Below are positions 1-8,421 of a stretch of 48,704 nt of DNA, in pieces. The DNA is from Nitrospira sp. (GTDB taxonomy: Bacteria > Nitrospirota > Nitrospiria > Nitrospirales > Nitrospiraceae). Made by a program: the position numbers and the translations under genes. A model generated the notes under the pieces. It made no database searches. It was not told the origin of the DNA and saw nothing but the letters and a program-made list of their open reading frames with translations. The stretch covers positions 1 through 48,704 of the forward strand of contig JAHBWT010000022.1 in assembly GCA_019636815.1 (NCBI GenBank), given 5' to 3'. Each line of letters starts with the position of its first letter. Position 1 is the stretch's first letter.

Positions 1-312
1 CAACAATCGCAGAAAGAGCCTGGCGGCCCGAGAATCTCACACGGTCGCCACTCGCTAGATTTCTCTCTTTTTCGGGCTCGGCATCTGACCCTGCAAGGGA
101 ACAGTTGGCCGTTTGAGCACGATCCTTACTTTCGCGCTCAAAAGTGACCGCATTATAGTCCTCTAGATCTGCACGGTCAAAAGAGGATCGAGAACCCTTC
201 CATACGTTAGCGACCCATTCCTCATCCACGTCATGACCCTGCCCTACCTTCACCCAGGCTCCATTCCTTGACCCTCACAAAAACGCTATGTTAGTGTACC
301 TAGCTGAAGATA
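1..312. other. Non-coding left edge upstream of rsmD
   Basis: I see no convincing coding frame on either strand in these 312 bases. A TTGACC at 268-273 followed 17 bases later by TTAGTG (291-296) could be a weak promoter for the rsmD operon, but the -10 match is poor. No strong hairpin was seen. The stretch is best read as an intergenic region carrying the rsmD promoter. Confidence 0.4.
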
Positions 313-324
313 ATGTTGGTTAGT

Positions 325-894
325 ATGCGTGTGATCGCGGGTACTAATAGAGGTCGGCGACTCTACACACCTAGGGCGCACCATCTTCGTCCAACCTCGG
401 ATCGGGTTCGAGAAGCTCTGTTTTCAATTCTTGGGAATCGGTTGACGAAGAGCCGAATGTTAGACCTCTATGCCGGAACGGGTGCCGTGGGAATAGAAGC
501 CTTAAGCCGAGGAGCGGCACATGTCACCTCGGTAGAATCCGACAGAGAGGCGCTGGAACTTCTTCGGCGAAATATGCAGATCTGCCAAATCGGTGACGAA
601 CTCTCTACGCGGGCCCAGGCAGTCCAACAGTTTCTCCGCACCCCTGATCAATGGAATGCTCCTTACGACATCGTCTTTGCCGACCCACCGTATTCGGATG
701 CTGAAGAATTTGCCTCATTGCTATCCGATCCACAGTCCGAGGATCTCTTGAGCGCCGACTCGTGGCTGGTGATCGAGCACGCCACAAAAACCACCTTACC
801 CATGTCTGTAGGACGCACACAGTTCCTGCGTCGGTATCGATACGGAGATACCACCCTTTCAGTCTATTCCAGTCCCAACGCTGCGCGACTATGA
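325..894 (+). CDS. rsmD: 16S rRNA (guanine-966-N2)-methyltransferase RsmD
   Basis: A SAM-dependent N2-methyltransferase that modifies a guanine of 16S rRNA in the small ribosomal subunit. The protein begins MRVIAGTNRGRRL, continues with the family's RPTSDRVREALF segment, the SAM-binding loop DLYAGTGAVGIEALSRGA (about residues 48-65) and the catalytic DPPY motif (in FADPPYSD). At 189 aa it has normal family length. An upstream in-frame ATG at 313 exists, but the family N-terminus matches the ATG at 325; neither has a strong Shine-Dalgarno. Its stop codon overlaps the coaD start (ATGA at 891-894), the usual rsmD-coaD pairing, so the two are very likely co-translated. Confidence 0.93.
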   Translation: MRVIAGTNRGRRLYTPRAHHLRPTSDRVREALFSILGNRLTKSRMLDLYAGTGAVGIEALSRGAAHVTSVESDREALELLRRNMQICQIGDELSTRAQAVQQFLRTPDQWNAPYDIVFADPPYSDAEEFASLLSDPQSEDLLSADSWLVIEHATKTTLPMSVGRTQFLRRYRYGDTTLSVYSSPNAARL

Positions 895-1379
895 AGACCG
901 GCATCTACCCCGGCACATTCGATCCCATTACCCATGGCCACACAGACATTATTACGCGTAGCCTTCGCGTGTTCGATAAGGTGATCGTAGCCGTGGCTCC
1001 AAACCCATCGAAACATCCGCTCTTCAATTTAGCGGAACGTCTTGCTATGGTGAAGCTGGTCATGAAAGATCTCGATCAAGTCGACGTCACGCCGTTTGAG
1101 GGATTATTAGTGGATTATGTTGAACGGTCAGGCGCCCATGCGATCATCCGAGGGTTACGCGCCATTTCAGACTTTGAACACGAATTTCAGATGGCGCTCA
1201 TCAATCGCAAACTTGCCAAAACGGTGGAAACGGTTTTTTTGATGCCCAGCGAGGAATATTCCTATCTGTCTTCGACCATCATCAAAGAAGTCGCGCGCCA
1301 CGGTGGAAACTTGACGGAGTTTCTCCACCCAGACGTCGCGCACCGCCTCGAAGACCGTATCCGGAGTCTCAAGCCATGA
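891..1379 (+). CDS. coaD: Phosphopantetheine adenylyltransferase CoaD
   Basis: Catalyses the fourth step of coenzyme A synthesis, transferring AMP from ATP to 4'-phosphopantetheine in the cytoplasm. The nucleotidyltransferase signature GTFDPITHGHTD lies at residues 8-19 (the T/HxGH motif) and the second nucleotide-binding motif appears as SSTIIKEVA near residue 128. At 162 aa it has the usual length. The start is the ATG at 891 inside the rsmD stop, and its own TGA (1377-1379) overlaps the ATG of the aminotransferase gene, so three genes form a tightly coupled operon. CoA supply fits loosely with the many CoA-thioester enzymes further along, but this operon is an ordinary housekeeping one. 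Confidence 0.95.
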   Translation: MKTGIYPGTFDPITHGHTDIITRSLRVFDKVIVAVAPNPSKHPLFNLAERLAMVKLVMKDLDQVDVTPFEGLLVDYVERSGAHAIIRGLRAISDFEHEFQMALINRKLAKTVETVFLMPSEEYSYLSSTIIKEVARHGGNLTEFLHPDVAHRLEDRIRSLKP

Positions 1380-2569
1380 AGCTCGCTGCCCGTGTCAGCC
1401 GCATCGCACCTTCCCCTACCCTTGCGATGGCTGCAAAGGCAAAGGCCATGGCCGCACAGGGGTTGGACATCATCGACTTTTCGGCAGGCGAACCCGACTT
1501 TGACACGCCAGAGCCTGTCAAGGCTGCAGCTGAAGAAGCGATTCGCGCGGGATTTACCAAATACACCCCCTCCTCAGGAATCGACGAATTGCGTGGCGCC
1601 ATCACAGATAAGCTACAGACCGAACTCGGAGTGTGCTATCAAAAATCTCAGATCCTCGTTTCTTGCGGAGCCAAACACTCGCTGTACAATTTGGCCGAGG
1701 CCCTCCTCGAAGCGGGTGATGAGATCATCATCCCAATCCCGTACTGGGTATCCTATTCCGATCAGGCCCTCTTAAACGATGCGACGCCGGTTCTACTTCA
1801 AACGACCGAGGAGCAAGCGTACGCGGTCGATGCGGCCGCCCTGGAACGACTCATCACGCCTCGAACCAAAGCCATCATCGTGAACAGTCCATGTAATCCA
1901 ACCGGAGCGACCTATGATCGGGCGACGCTGGAAGAGATTGCATCGGTCGCCGTACGGCATGATCTTCTCGTGATTTCCGACGAGATCTATGAAAAGGTGC
2001 TGTACGACGGGGCCGCCCATGTCAGCATTGCCTCGCTGGGACCGGAGATCGCCGCTCGAACCGTCATTATCAATGGCGTCTCAAAAGCCTATGCTATGAC
2101 CGGGTGGAGGATCGGGTATGCGGCCGGCCCTCAGGCGCTGATCACGGCGATGGCCAATATTCAGAGCCAGAGCACATCCAATCCCTGTTCCATCGCCCAA
2201 AAAGCGGCCGTGGCTGCATTGCGGCTTGGAGAACCGTTCACCGTCAACATGGTGGAGGAATTTTCCCGCCGCCGGACCACGATCGTGAACGGATTGAACA
2301 GGATCTCTGGTATATCTTGCCAGATGCCACGCGGGGCATTTTATGCTTTTCCGAATATCAAAGGAGTATTGGGAAAACAGGGGCCGTCAGGTATGCTCAA
2401 GACTCCGAACGATATGGCTCAGTATCTGCTGGACGAAGCCCGTATCGCGGTGGTACCTGGTGAGCCGTTTGGCAGTAAGGAACATCTGCGGCTATCGTAT
2501 GCAACCAGTATGACAAGTATTACCAGAGGTCTTGAACGCCTCGAACAGGCGTGTGCTAGATTAACGTGA
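1376..2569 (+). CDS. Pyridoxal-phosphate aminotransferase, class I (aspartate/prephenate type)
   Basis: A fold-type I PLP aminotransferase of the I-gamma subgroup, which contains bacterial aspartate aminotransferases and many bifunctional prephenate aminotransferases. Visible signatures are SAGEPDFDTP near residue 36, the YTPSSGIDELR segment, NSPCNPTG around residue 167, the DEIYE motif, and the PLP lysine K237 in SKAYAMTGWRIGY. Length (397 aa) is normal. The start overlaps the coaD stop by ATGA. Which amino donor and oxo acid it prefers cannot be told from sequence alone; aspartate with 2-oxoglutarate is most likely, and an additional role in arogenate (Tyr/Phe) synthesis is possible. Confidence 0.85.
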   Translation: MKLAARVSRIAPSPTLAMAAKAKAMAAQGLDIIDFSAGEPDFDTPEPVKAAAEEAIRAGFTKYTPSSGIDELRGAITDKLQTELGVCYQKSQILVSCGAKHSLYNLAEALLEAGDEIIIPIPYWVSYSDQALLNDATPVLLQTTEEQAYAVDAAALERLITPRTKAIIVNSPCNPTGATYDRATLEEIASVAVRHDLLVISDEIYEKVLYDGAAHVSIASLGPEIAARTVIINGVSKAYAMTGWRIGYAAGPQALITAMANIQSQSTSNPCSIAQKAAVAALRLGEPFTVNMVEEFSRRRTTIVNGLNRISGISCQMPRGAFYAFPNIKGVLGKQGPSGMLKTPNDMAQYLLDEARIAVVPGEPFGSKEHLRLSYATSMTSITRGLERLEQACARLT

Positions 2570-2617
2570 TCTGTACACGGATCTCTTGAAAGGACAACGC
2601 GCTAAGGGAGGGAAGCC

Positions 2618-2980
2618 GTGCCGATTTACGAATATCAGTGTGAAGGCTGTGCCTACCGATTTGAAGTGAAACAGAGCATGAAAGACGATCCCCTCACCAC
2701 CTGCGAACGATGTGGGAAGGCTGTGAGACGACTGATTTCCTCGCCGGGGATCATGTTCAAAGGGAGCGGCTGGTACGTGACCGACTACTCTGACAAGCTG
2801 AAACCTCCATCAAGTACCGGGAGTGAGCCCGCAGGAACAGGCACCGGTGAGAAGAAAGAAACCTCACCTTCTGCTGCACCAAGCACAACTCCCTCTACTC
2901 CCGCAGCGGCACCTGCGACGGCATCAACCGGCTCATCAGCTGCGGCGTCGAACACCGCGACGTCCTCCTCTTCACCGTAA
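2618..2980 (+). CDS. FmdB-family zinc ribbon protein
   Basis: A small putative regulatory or metal-binding protein of the FmdB/CxxC zinc-ribbon family. The N-terminal 60 residues carry MPIYEYQC, a first CxxC (CEGC, residues 8-11) and a second (CERC), followed by the family's SSPGIMFKGSGWY segment. The rest (about residues 68-120) is a low-complexity Ser/Thr/Ala/Pro tail. The start is a GTG at 2618, supported by an excellent ribosome site AAGGGAGG at 2604-2611, six bases upstream. The name comes from a proposed formamidase regulator, but the biochemical role of most members is unknown. It faces the convergent lipoprotein gene, whose stop is only 14 bases away. Confidence 0.85.
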   Translation: MPIYEYQCEGCAYRFEVKQSMKDDPLTTCERCGKAVRRLISSPGIMFKGSGWYVTDYSDKLKPPSSTGSEPAGTGTGEKKETSPSAAPSTTPSTPAAAPATASTGSSAAASNTATSSSSP

Positions 2981-2994
2981 AGTCTTACATCGAG

Positions 2995-3438
2995 CTACCG
3001 TACACCGGCTCCCTTCGAAACAGATTTTTTGGTGGGTGGCGCCTTGAGGGTACTCTTTGGCGCCGCCTTGGCGGAAGACTTCGCCGTTGATCTCGTTGCC
3101 GCTTTCCGCTGTGTTGCTTTGGAAGACATCGACTTCACGGCTTTTACGCGAACCGCATCCAACTGTTTCTGGAGATTCATGATCATCGCGGTTTTTTCGC
3201 GATTCATCCGACTCAGCTCCTCCACCTGACTCTGGAACTCTTGCTTGGCCCTCGACAAGTCTAAGACTTGCCCTTGCAGCTGAGCCTTTTCCATCGCCAG
3301 CGTTTGTGTTTCCGATCGCATCTGTTCGATCTGAGCCTGCAAAGCCGGCGGCCAGTAGTCACACCCCACGAGGCTCAGCATGAGACCAAGCCAGAAAACC
3401 GCGTTGCGCCCCTGCATCCAATGACTGCGCATTCTCAT
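2995..3438 (-). CDS. Coiled-coil lipoprotein with lysine/alanine-rich tail
   Basis: I do not recognise a family. The 147-residue product has a signal peptide with a lipobox (LSLVGC, Cys26 followed by Asp), so it is probably an acylated lipoprotein; the Asp at +2 would favour inner-membrane retention by the E. coli rule, which may not hold here. Residues about 30-95 form a heptad-rich coiled coil (QIEQMRSETQTLAMEKAQLQ and onward). The last 50 residues are a Lys/Ala/Ser/Thr-rich basic tail resembling a histone H1-like stretch. The start ATG has AAAGGGAG eight bases upstream, and an extended -10 promoter lies about 95 bases upstream. Basic-tailed coiled-coil lipoproteins may bind peptidoglycan or another polyanion; that is speculation. 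Confidence 0.65.
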   Translation of the reverse strand: MRMRSHWMQGRNAVFWLGLMLSLVGCDYWPPALQAQIEQMRSETQTLAMEKAQLQGQVLDLSRAKQEFQSQVEELSRMNREKTAMIMNLQKQLDAVRVKAVKSMSSKATQRKAATRSTAKSSAKAAPKSTLKAPPTKKSVSKGAGVR

Positions 3439-3531
3439 AATCCCCGCTCCCTTTCATCGGTATGGATCGAGACAGGCTGCAGCTTCGACAAGCGGGTCTC
3501 ACACCTGTTTGCTCGTCAATCGAATGAACGT

Positions 3532-3540
3532 ATTATAACA
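3532..3540 (-). promoter_or_regulatory. Extended -10 promoter of the lipoprotein gene
   Basis: Read on the minus strand this is TGTTATAAT: a perfect TATAAT at 3537-3532 preceded by the TGn extension. No good -35 is visible, as is common for extended -10 promoters. Transcription would begin near 3525 and give a leader of roughly 87 nt before the ATG at 3438. Confidence 0.55.
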
Positions 3541-3695
3541 GATCGATCACAACCGATATCCAGAAGATCGGCTCCGGCTATTCGGATCTAGCGCCGGCGC
3601 ACATACGAAGACCGCGCTGGAAATGTGGATGATTTCGCACTGCGATTGTGGCTTGCCAAGAGAGGTGTTTCAGGGAGCGGATCGGAGCGCAACCT

Positions 3696-4970
3696 TTACG
3701 TCTTGAACGCACGATGCGCAATATCCGTCCGGAAATGGCATCCTTCGAAGGAGATCGTGCTCACGACCCGATACGCCTCGCGCTGGGCATCCGAAAGGGT
3801 TGCTCCTCGACCTACGATGCCGAGCACTCTACCTCCAGCCGTAACCGTCTCGTTCCCTTGATGAGCGGTCCCCGCATGAAACACCATGGAGGTCGCTGCC
3901 GTGGAAGTGGCCGAGGGGAGGCCACGAATCACCGCCCCCTGCCGGTAGGAACTAGGATAGCCTCCCGAAGCCATCACGACACACACTGCGGCATCTCGAT
4001 ACCATTCAACCGCGAGCTGGTCCAGCCGATGTTCCACCACCGCGTCGAGAACATCGAGGAGATCGGTCTTGAGCAGCGGCAACACGACCTGAGTTTCAGG
4101 ATCGCCCATCCGCGCATTGAACTCCAACACATACGGCGTTCCCTTGACCACCATCAGTCCTGCGTAGAGCACACCCTGGAAGGGAGAGCCAAGGCGCGCC
4201 ATCGCATCGACCATCGGTTGCAACACTTCAAGTGTGACTTGAGATTGTAGCTCGGCCGTTCCAAGTGGGACAGGACAATATGCGCCCATTCCTCCCGTAT
4301 TCAGCCCCGTGTCACCATCACCGACCCGCTTATGATCTTGCGCCGCCGGCATCGGCACCACCGTCTTACCATCCGTGAAGGCCATGACCGTCAACTCTTC
4401 GCCTTCTAAAAACTGTTCAATCAAAACCTTCTTGCCGGCTTGGCCGAAGACTGCGTTCTCCATGGCATCCACAATCGCCTGCTTGGCTTGATCGCGGGTC
4501 GCCGCAATGACAACCCCTTTCCCCTGGGCCAGCCCGTCCGCCTTAATCACAACCGGTAGTTCATGCCCCTCCACATAGGCCATGGCGTCGGCGGCCTTTT
4601 CAAAACTCTTGGCCTGAGCGGTTCTGATCTTGGCTTGGGCCATGACGTCCTTCGAAAAGATCTTGCTGGCTTCCAAGCGAGCCGCGTTCTTGGTCGGTCC
4701 GAAAATCTTGAGCTTGGCCTTGCGAAATTCGTCAACGATGCCCAACGCAAGCGGCACCTCGGGGCCGATGACCGTCAGGTCAATCTTCTCTTGACGCACG
4801 AAATGTTTCAGCCCTGGAAGATCGTCCGCCTTGATCGGCACACAGGTCGCCAATGACGAGATCCCCGCATTGCCCGGAGCGCAGTACAGGGCGGACGTGC
4901 GCAAACTCTGCGCGAGTTTCCATACGATCGCATGCTCTCGCCCACCACCGCCGACCACAAGAATTTTCAT
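3696..4970 (-). CDS. purD: Phosphoribosylamine-glycine ligase PurD
   Basis: GAR synthetase, the second step of purine synthesis, joining phosphoribosylamine and glycine with ATP in the cytoplasm. The N-terminus MKILVVGGGGREHAIVWKL is diagnostic, followed by the IGPEVPLALGIVDEF segment, the ATP-grasp region (PVVIKADGLAQGKGV, then EEFLEGEELTV-like LIEQFLEGEE), NTGGMGAYCPVP and FNARMGDPETQ. At 424 aa it has normal family length. An AAGGTG ribosome site lies just before the start. It follows purH in the same direction after a 160-base gap rich in small hairpins, so the two probably form one purine transcription unit. Confidence 0.95.
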   Translation of the reverse strand: MKILVVGGGGREHAIVWKLAQSLRTSALYCAPGNAGISSLATCVPIKADDLPGLKHFVRQEKIDLTVIGPEVPLALGIVDEFRKAKLKIFGPTKNAARLEASKIFSKDVMAQAKIRTAQAKSFEKAADAMAYVEGHELPVVIKADGLAQGKGVVIAATRDQAKQAIVDAMENAVFGQAGKKVLIEQFLEGEELTVMAFTDGKTVVPMPAAQDHKRVGDGDTGLNTGGMGAYCPVPLGTAELQSQVTLEVLQPMVDAMARLGSPFQGVLYAGLMVVKGTPYVLEFNARMGDPETQVVLPLLKTDLLDVLDAVVEHRLDQLAVEWYRDAAVCVVMASGGYPSSYRQGAVIRGLPSATSTAATSMVFHAGTAHQGNETVTAGGRVLGIVGRGATLSDAQREAYRVVSTISFEGCHFRTDIAHRAFKT

Positions 4971-5024
4971 GACACCTTCTTAAACAGGAGAGAAGATATG
5001 AAATCCGAGGATGCTCAAAACGCG

Positions 5025-5114
5025 TCGCCGGCAAGGCCGCGGCGAGCGAACTGCCGAGGCGTACTGTTGTGGGTACGTTGGGGCATCGAGCGATGCGAGA
5101 ACGCCGCTGGCGGC
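5025..5114. repeat. Cluster of three small inverted repeats in the purH-purD gap
   Basis: Between the purH stop and the purD start (reading the minus strand) lie three perfect inverted repeats: GCCGC/GCGGC at 5103-5107/5110-5114, GCATCG/CGATGC at 5083-5088/5091-5096 and TCGCCG/CGGCGA at 5025-5030/5040-5045. None is followed by a T-run, so they are not classic terminators. They could be mRNA processing or stability structures between the two purine genes. Loops of two bases in two of them are tight for RNA. Confidence 0.4.
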
Positions 5115-5130
5115 TGCTTTCAACATCCGA

Positions 5131-6684
5131 TCAATGGCGGAAATGGCGCATACTCGTCAAAATCATTGCCATCCCATGTTCATCGGCCGCTTTGACGACT
5201 TCGGCATCCCTGATAGATCCACCAGGCTGAATGACTGCGGTAATACCGACTTCGGCTGCAGCATCGAGGCCGTCGCGGAACGGGAAAAACGCATCCGAGG
5301 CCATGACACAGCCCTTCACCGGTATTTGCGCCTTCATCGCCGCCAACTTCACGGAATCCACCCGGCTCATCTGTCCTGCCCCGATGCCGACCGTCTGGCC
5401 AGGCTTGGCATAGATAATCGCGTTGGACTTGACGTGTTTGCAGACCTTCCAGGCAAACGCACAGGCGGCATACTCTTCATCAGTCGGCTTGCGGGCCGTC
5501 GGCACCGTCAGCGCACGAAGATCGGCCAAGACACCGAGATCACGATCTTGCACGATCAATCCACCAACGAGTTTCTTCAGATCGAACCCTTCCTGTTTCA
5601 CCTTCATCAATGGTCCCACATCCAATAGGCGAAGATCCTTCTTGCGTTTCAGTTCGGCCAACGCGTCTTCGGCAAACCCCGGAGCAATGACGACTTCAAC
5701 GAACGTAGAGGTGATTTCCTTTGCCGCCGCGATATCGACGATCCGGTTGAATGCGATCACCCCGCCAAAGGCCGAAACTGGATCGGTCTCCCGCGCCTTG
5801 ATATACGCCTCCGCCGACGTTGCGCCAAGCGCCACACCGCAGGGATTGTTGTGTTTGATGATCGCGACGGCCGTCTCATCGTATTCCTTGACCAATTCCA
5901 ACGCGGAATTGGCGTCAAGAAAATTATTGTAGGACATGGCTTTCCCGTGAAGAATCTTCCCTCGTGAAACTGAAGGCTCGTTGCTGTGTCGTTCGCGGTA
6001 GAACGCCCCCTGCTGGTGAGGATTCTCTCCGTAACGAAGCGTTTCAGCCAATTCAAACTGCAGCGACAACACCTTCGGAAATTTCATCTCCCCGCTTCGC
6101 GCCTGCTTTTCCAAGTAGGCGGCAATCAATCCGTCATAGCGCGCCGTATGCTGAAACACCTTCATCGCCAGCTCGCGGCGTAGCGCCGCCGTCGCCGTAT
6201 TGCCCTTCACCGCATCAAGGACCCGCGCGTAGTCGGCTGGATCCACAACCACCAGCACATCTTCGTGATTCTTGGCAGCAGACCGCAACATCGACGGCCC
6301 ACCAATATCGATATTCTCAATGGCATCCTCGAATCGGCAATCGGGCTTCGCGATCGTTGCTTCGAACGGGTAGAGATTCACGACCACCACATCGATAGGA
6401 CCGATCCCATGCTGGTGCATCTGTTCGACATGGGCTTTGAGCGAACGCCTTCCCAGCAACCCCCCATGGATCTTGGGATGCAGTGTTTTCACCCGTCCGT
6501 CGAGGATCTCGGGAGAGCCGGTATAGGCGGCCACATCCGTCACGTGCACTCCGGCGTCGCGGAGGGCCTTCGCCGTGCCTCCGGTGGACAGAATTTCAGC
6601 GCCGAGCGCTTCCAGTCCCTTAGCCATCTCAAGGACTCCGGTCTTATCCGAAACACTGATCAATGCCCGCTTGATGCCGGTCAT
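5131..6684 (-). CDS. purH: Bifunctional AICAR transformylase / IMP cyclohydrolase PurH
   Basis: Carries out the last two steps of IMP synthesis: formylation of AICAR from 10-formyl-THF and ring closure. The N-terminal MGS-like cyclohydrolase domain (residues about 1-150; ALISVSDKTGVLEMAKGL, LSTGGTAKAL, HPKIHGGLLGRR) precedes the transformylase domain with its catalytic IKHNNPCGVALG motif and the C-terminal MRHFRH. The frame is open to 6891, but the real start is the ATG at 6684: it gives the family N-terminus (MTGIKRALISV), the expected 517 aa, and is preceded by GGAGGAG eight bases upstream. A candidate promoter lies at 6761-6789. Confidence 0.96.
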   Translation of the reverse strand: MTGIKRALISVSDKTGVLEMAKGLEALGAEILSTGGTAKALRDAGVHVTDVAAYTGSPEILDGRVKTLHPKIHGGLLGRRSLKAHVEQMHQHGIGPIDVVVVNLYPFEATIAKPDCRFEDAIENIDIGGPSMLRSAAKNHEDVLVVVDPADYARVLDAVKGNTATAALRRELAMKVFQHTARYDGLIAAYLEKQARSGEMKFPKVLSLQFELAETLRYGENPHQQGAFYRERHSNEPSVSRGKILHGKAMSYNNFLDANSALELVKEYDETAVAIIKHNNPCGVALGATSAEAYIKARETDPVSAFGGVIAFNRIVDIAAAKEITSTFVEVVIAPGFAEDALAELKRKKDLRLLDVGPLMKVKQEGFDLKKLVGGLIVQDRDLGVLADLRALTVPTARKPTDEEYAACAFAWKVCKHVKSNAIIYAKPGQTVGIGAGQMSRVDSVKLAAMKAQIPVKGCVMASDAFFPFRDGLDAAAEVGITAVIQPGGSIRDAEVVKAADEHGMAMILTSMRHFRH

Positions 6685-6760
6685 GTTACGTACTCCTCCG
6701 AATTCGGTACCAAAATTAATGTGGGGGTGGTTATGTTGCGTACATGTGATAGGCGGGCGA

Positions 6761-6789
6761 AGAATAGCAAATGGGTCCGACAAGTGCAA
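6761..6789 (-). promoter_or_regulatory. Candidate sigma-70 promoter of purH
   Basis: On the minus strand: TTGCAC (6789-6784), a 17-base spacer, then TATTCT (6766-6761) with a TGC extension directly before the -10. The predicted start near 6754 gives a leader of about 70 nt. The hexamers are imperfect; the extended -10 and the spacing are the support. Confidence 0.4.
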
Positions 6790-6822
6790 GGCGACGTATA
6801 GCCCGTATCTGGCGGACGTATC

Positions 6823-6843
6823 ATTGACGTCGATACCGTCAAT
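6823..6843. promoter_or_regulatory. Operator-like dyad ATTGACG-N7-CGTCAAT
   Basis: A perfect 7-bp inverted repeat (6823-6829 and 6837-6843) separated by 7 bases, in the divergent region between purH and the RsbR-N-like gene. The left arm contains TTGACG (6824-6829), which could be the -35 of a plus-strand promoter with a weak -10 TAACGT at 6848-6853. A dimeric repressor or activator bound here would cover that -35. The binding protein is unknown. Confidence 0.4.
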
Positions 6844-6916
6844 CGGGTAACGTCTGGGCCACAAGGAGGAGGCCGTACATTCCCCTACCATAACTACTCA
6901 ACCAAGGAGGTGTGCC

Positions 6917-7402
6917 ATGCTGGCTGGCCGATTGGTGAAACTGATCGAGAAGAACTCCGAGCAGCTTGCCCGCGAGCTTAGCGAAAAAGTGTGGAACTCT
7001 CACCGTTGCAGCGACCTCCACAAAGTCCCCCCCGATGAGCTTCGGGCGCGTACCCGCGAGATCTACGATAATCTGAGTAACTGGCTGATGCACATGACCG
7101 AGGCCGAGATTGAGCAACGCTACACAGAGCTGGGCGCACGTCGAGCTGCGCAGGGCGTGGCCTACAGCCACTTCCTCTGGGCTATCACCGCTACCAAAGA
7201 GCATATGTGCGCCTTCGTCCAGCGTGAGGGTTTGTCCGATAGCGCCGTGGAGCTACATGGCGAGTTGGAACTGATGCACCTCCTGAATCAATTCTTCGAT
7301 CGCACTCTCTATTTCACCGCCGTGGGCTACGAACGTGAGCGGGCCCGCATCGGAGCCAACCTCAAACGGCGCAAGGAAGATCATCAGAAGGTATACCTCT
7401 AG
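6917..7402 (+). CDS. RsbR N-terminal-like (RsbRD_N) domain protein
   Basis: A 161-residue all-helical protein resembling the RsbRD_N domain, the non-haem globin-like sensor part of stressosome RsbR proteins, here without a STAS domain. Recognisable family features are the VKLIEKNSEQLARELSEKV start, the LSNWLMHMTEAEIEQRY segment, the ELGARRAAQGV turn and HGELELMHLLNQFFDRTLYF towards the end. The ribosome site AAGGAGGTG is close to ideal. Stand-alone members are seen in several phyla, and their role (stress or redox sensing, partner binding) is undefined. It is monocistronic, with a divergent dyad upstream and a hairpin 40 bases behind the stop. The family call is from memory of the pattern. 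Confidence 0.6.
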   Translation: MLAGRLVKLIEKNSEQLARELSEKVWNSHRCSDLHKVPPDELRARTREIYDNLSNWLMHMTEAEIEQRYTELGARRAAQGVAYSHFLWAITATKEHMCAFVQREGLSDSAVELHGELELMHLLNQFFDRTLYFTAVGYERERARIGANLKRRKEDHQKVYL

Positions 7403-7442
7403 CGTACTTCTACCAGGAACTTCTCCCTCCATCCAGACCGAC

Positions 7443-7467
7443 GGGCTCACTGCATGAGGGTGGGCCC
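7443..7467 (+). terminator. Hairpin downstream of the RsbR-N-like gene
   Basis: GGGCTCAC (7443-7450) pairs with GTGGGCCC (7460-7467), eight pairs including one U-G wobble, around a 9-base loop. It lies 40 bases after the stop. No U-run follows, so it may be a Rho-assisted or 3'-protective structure rather than an intrinsic terminator. Confidence 0.35.
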
Positions 7468-7695
7468 AGCACCATCTCTCCGAAGTAATTCCCGTGTTTG
7501 AGAAAGGCTGGTGGACAACCCGAGACTTGCTTGCCCTACGAGAAACATCCACACGGTGGAGAGCATATCCAACCTCGCTCCACTCAAGATGTCGCAGCGA
7601 AGTGCTCGGCTGAAACTGGCGACCGGACTCATGCGCTTTTGGGGAATTTAGGCCTGGGAGGCTTCGAATCCAGCGGGGTGCATAGTCCTTGGACC

Positions 7696-8421
7696 TTACC
7701 AGTCAGCACCCAAGCGATCGATGACGAGTTGGTGTACCACGGTATACTTCCCGAGCGCCGAGAGGTATACAGCCGCTTCCGCCACATCGAATGGGTCGAT
7801 CTTTTGACTGCGCTCAATCTCTGCCGGAGATGCGTCGACCAACTCATCAGCCACAGCTCCCGGGCAGATGGCGCTGACCTTGATGTGGTACGGGCGGCCT
7901 TCATCTGCCAATGATTTCGTGAGTGCCATGATGCCGTGTTTCGAGGCACTGTACGTTCCCGTCCCCGCCCAGGCTTGGAGTCCTGACACACTCGACATGT
8001 TGATGATGACTCCGCCCCCTTGTTGTTTCATCTGGCGAAACCCTGCTCGACAGCAGAAAAACGTCCCGCGCAAATTCACACCCATCACGTGATCGAATGT
8101 CTGAGTGCTCGTCTCAGCCAGACGACTCCCACCGCCAATCCCGGCATTGTTGACTAAAATATCGATCCGGCCGTAGCGATTCACCGTGTCAGTCATTAAG
8201 CGCTCCACCTGGCGTTCGTCAGCCACGTCTGTTTGTATCGCTACTGCTTCTCCCCCGTTCTGCTGTATCTGATGCACTGTCTGCTCACACAGGGTCATCC
8301 TCCTTGCGGCGACCACTACCGTGGCCCTCTCCTGACCAAACCGAAGGGCGATCGCCTTGCCGATCCCGCTGCTACTGCCTGTGACGATCGCGATTTTGTC
8401 TCTGAGTCGTGATTTGCTCAT
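7696..8421 (-). CDS. Short-chain dehydrogenase/reductase (classical SDR)
   Basis: An NAD(P)H-dependent oxidoreductase of the classical SDR family, 241 aa with a Rossmann fold. The cofactor motif TGSSSGIG is at residues 14-21, NNAG at 91-94, and the catalytic tetrad N116, S144, Y157, K161 (YSASK) is intact. The ICPGAVADELV segment follows. A basic pair (RR, 40-41) after the second strand suggests NADP(H) preference, which is inference. It is close to 3-oxoacyl-ACP-reductase-like sequences in style, but no fatty-acid genes adjoin it, so the substrate is unknown. No good ribosome site precedes the ATG at 8421. The gene stands alone and is convergent with the RsbR-N-like gene. Confidence 0.85.
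   Translation of the reverse strand: MSKSRLRDKIAIVTGSSSGIGKAIALRFGQERATVVVAARRMTLCEQTVHQIQQNGGEAVAIQTDVADERQVERLMTDTVNRYGRIDILVNNAGIGGGSRLAETSTQTFDHVMGVNLRGTFFCCRAGFRQMKQQGGGVIINMSSVSGLQAWAGTGTYSASKHGIMALTKSLADEGRPYHIKVSAICPGAVADELVDASPAEIERSQKIDPFDVAEAAVYLSALGKYTVVHQLVIDRLGADW

Noticed and set aside
4998-5195. Plus-strand small frame with an AGGAGAGA ribosome site between purD and purH
   Set aside because: It runs into the antisense of conserved purH codons and has no recognisable product; the gap is better explained as an intra-operon spacer with hairpins.
6685-6891. N-terminal extension of the purH frame
   Set aside because: The extra 69 residues have no counterpart in PurH proteins, and the ATG at 6684 has an excellent ribosome site.
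7655-7685. GGCTTCGAATCC resembling a tRNA T-loop
   Set aside because: The flanking bases do not form a 5-bp T stem, and no acceptor, D or anticodon arms can be drawn around it.
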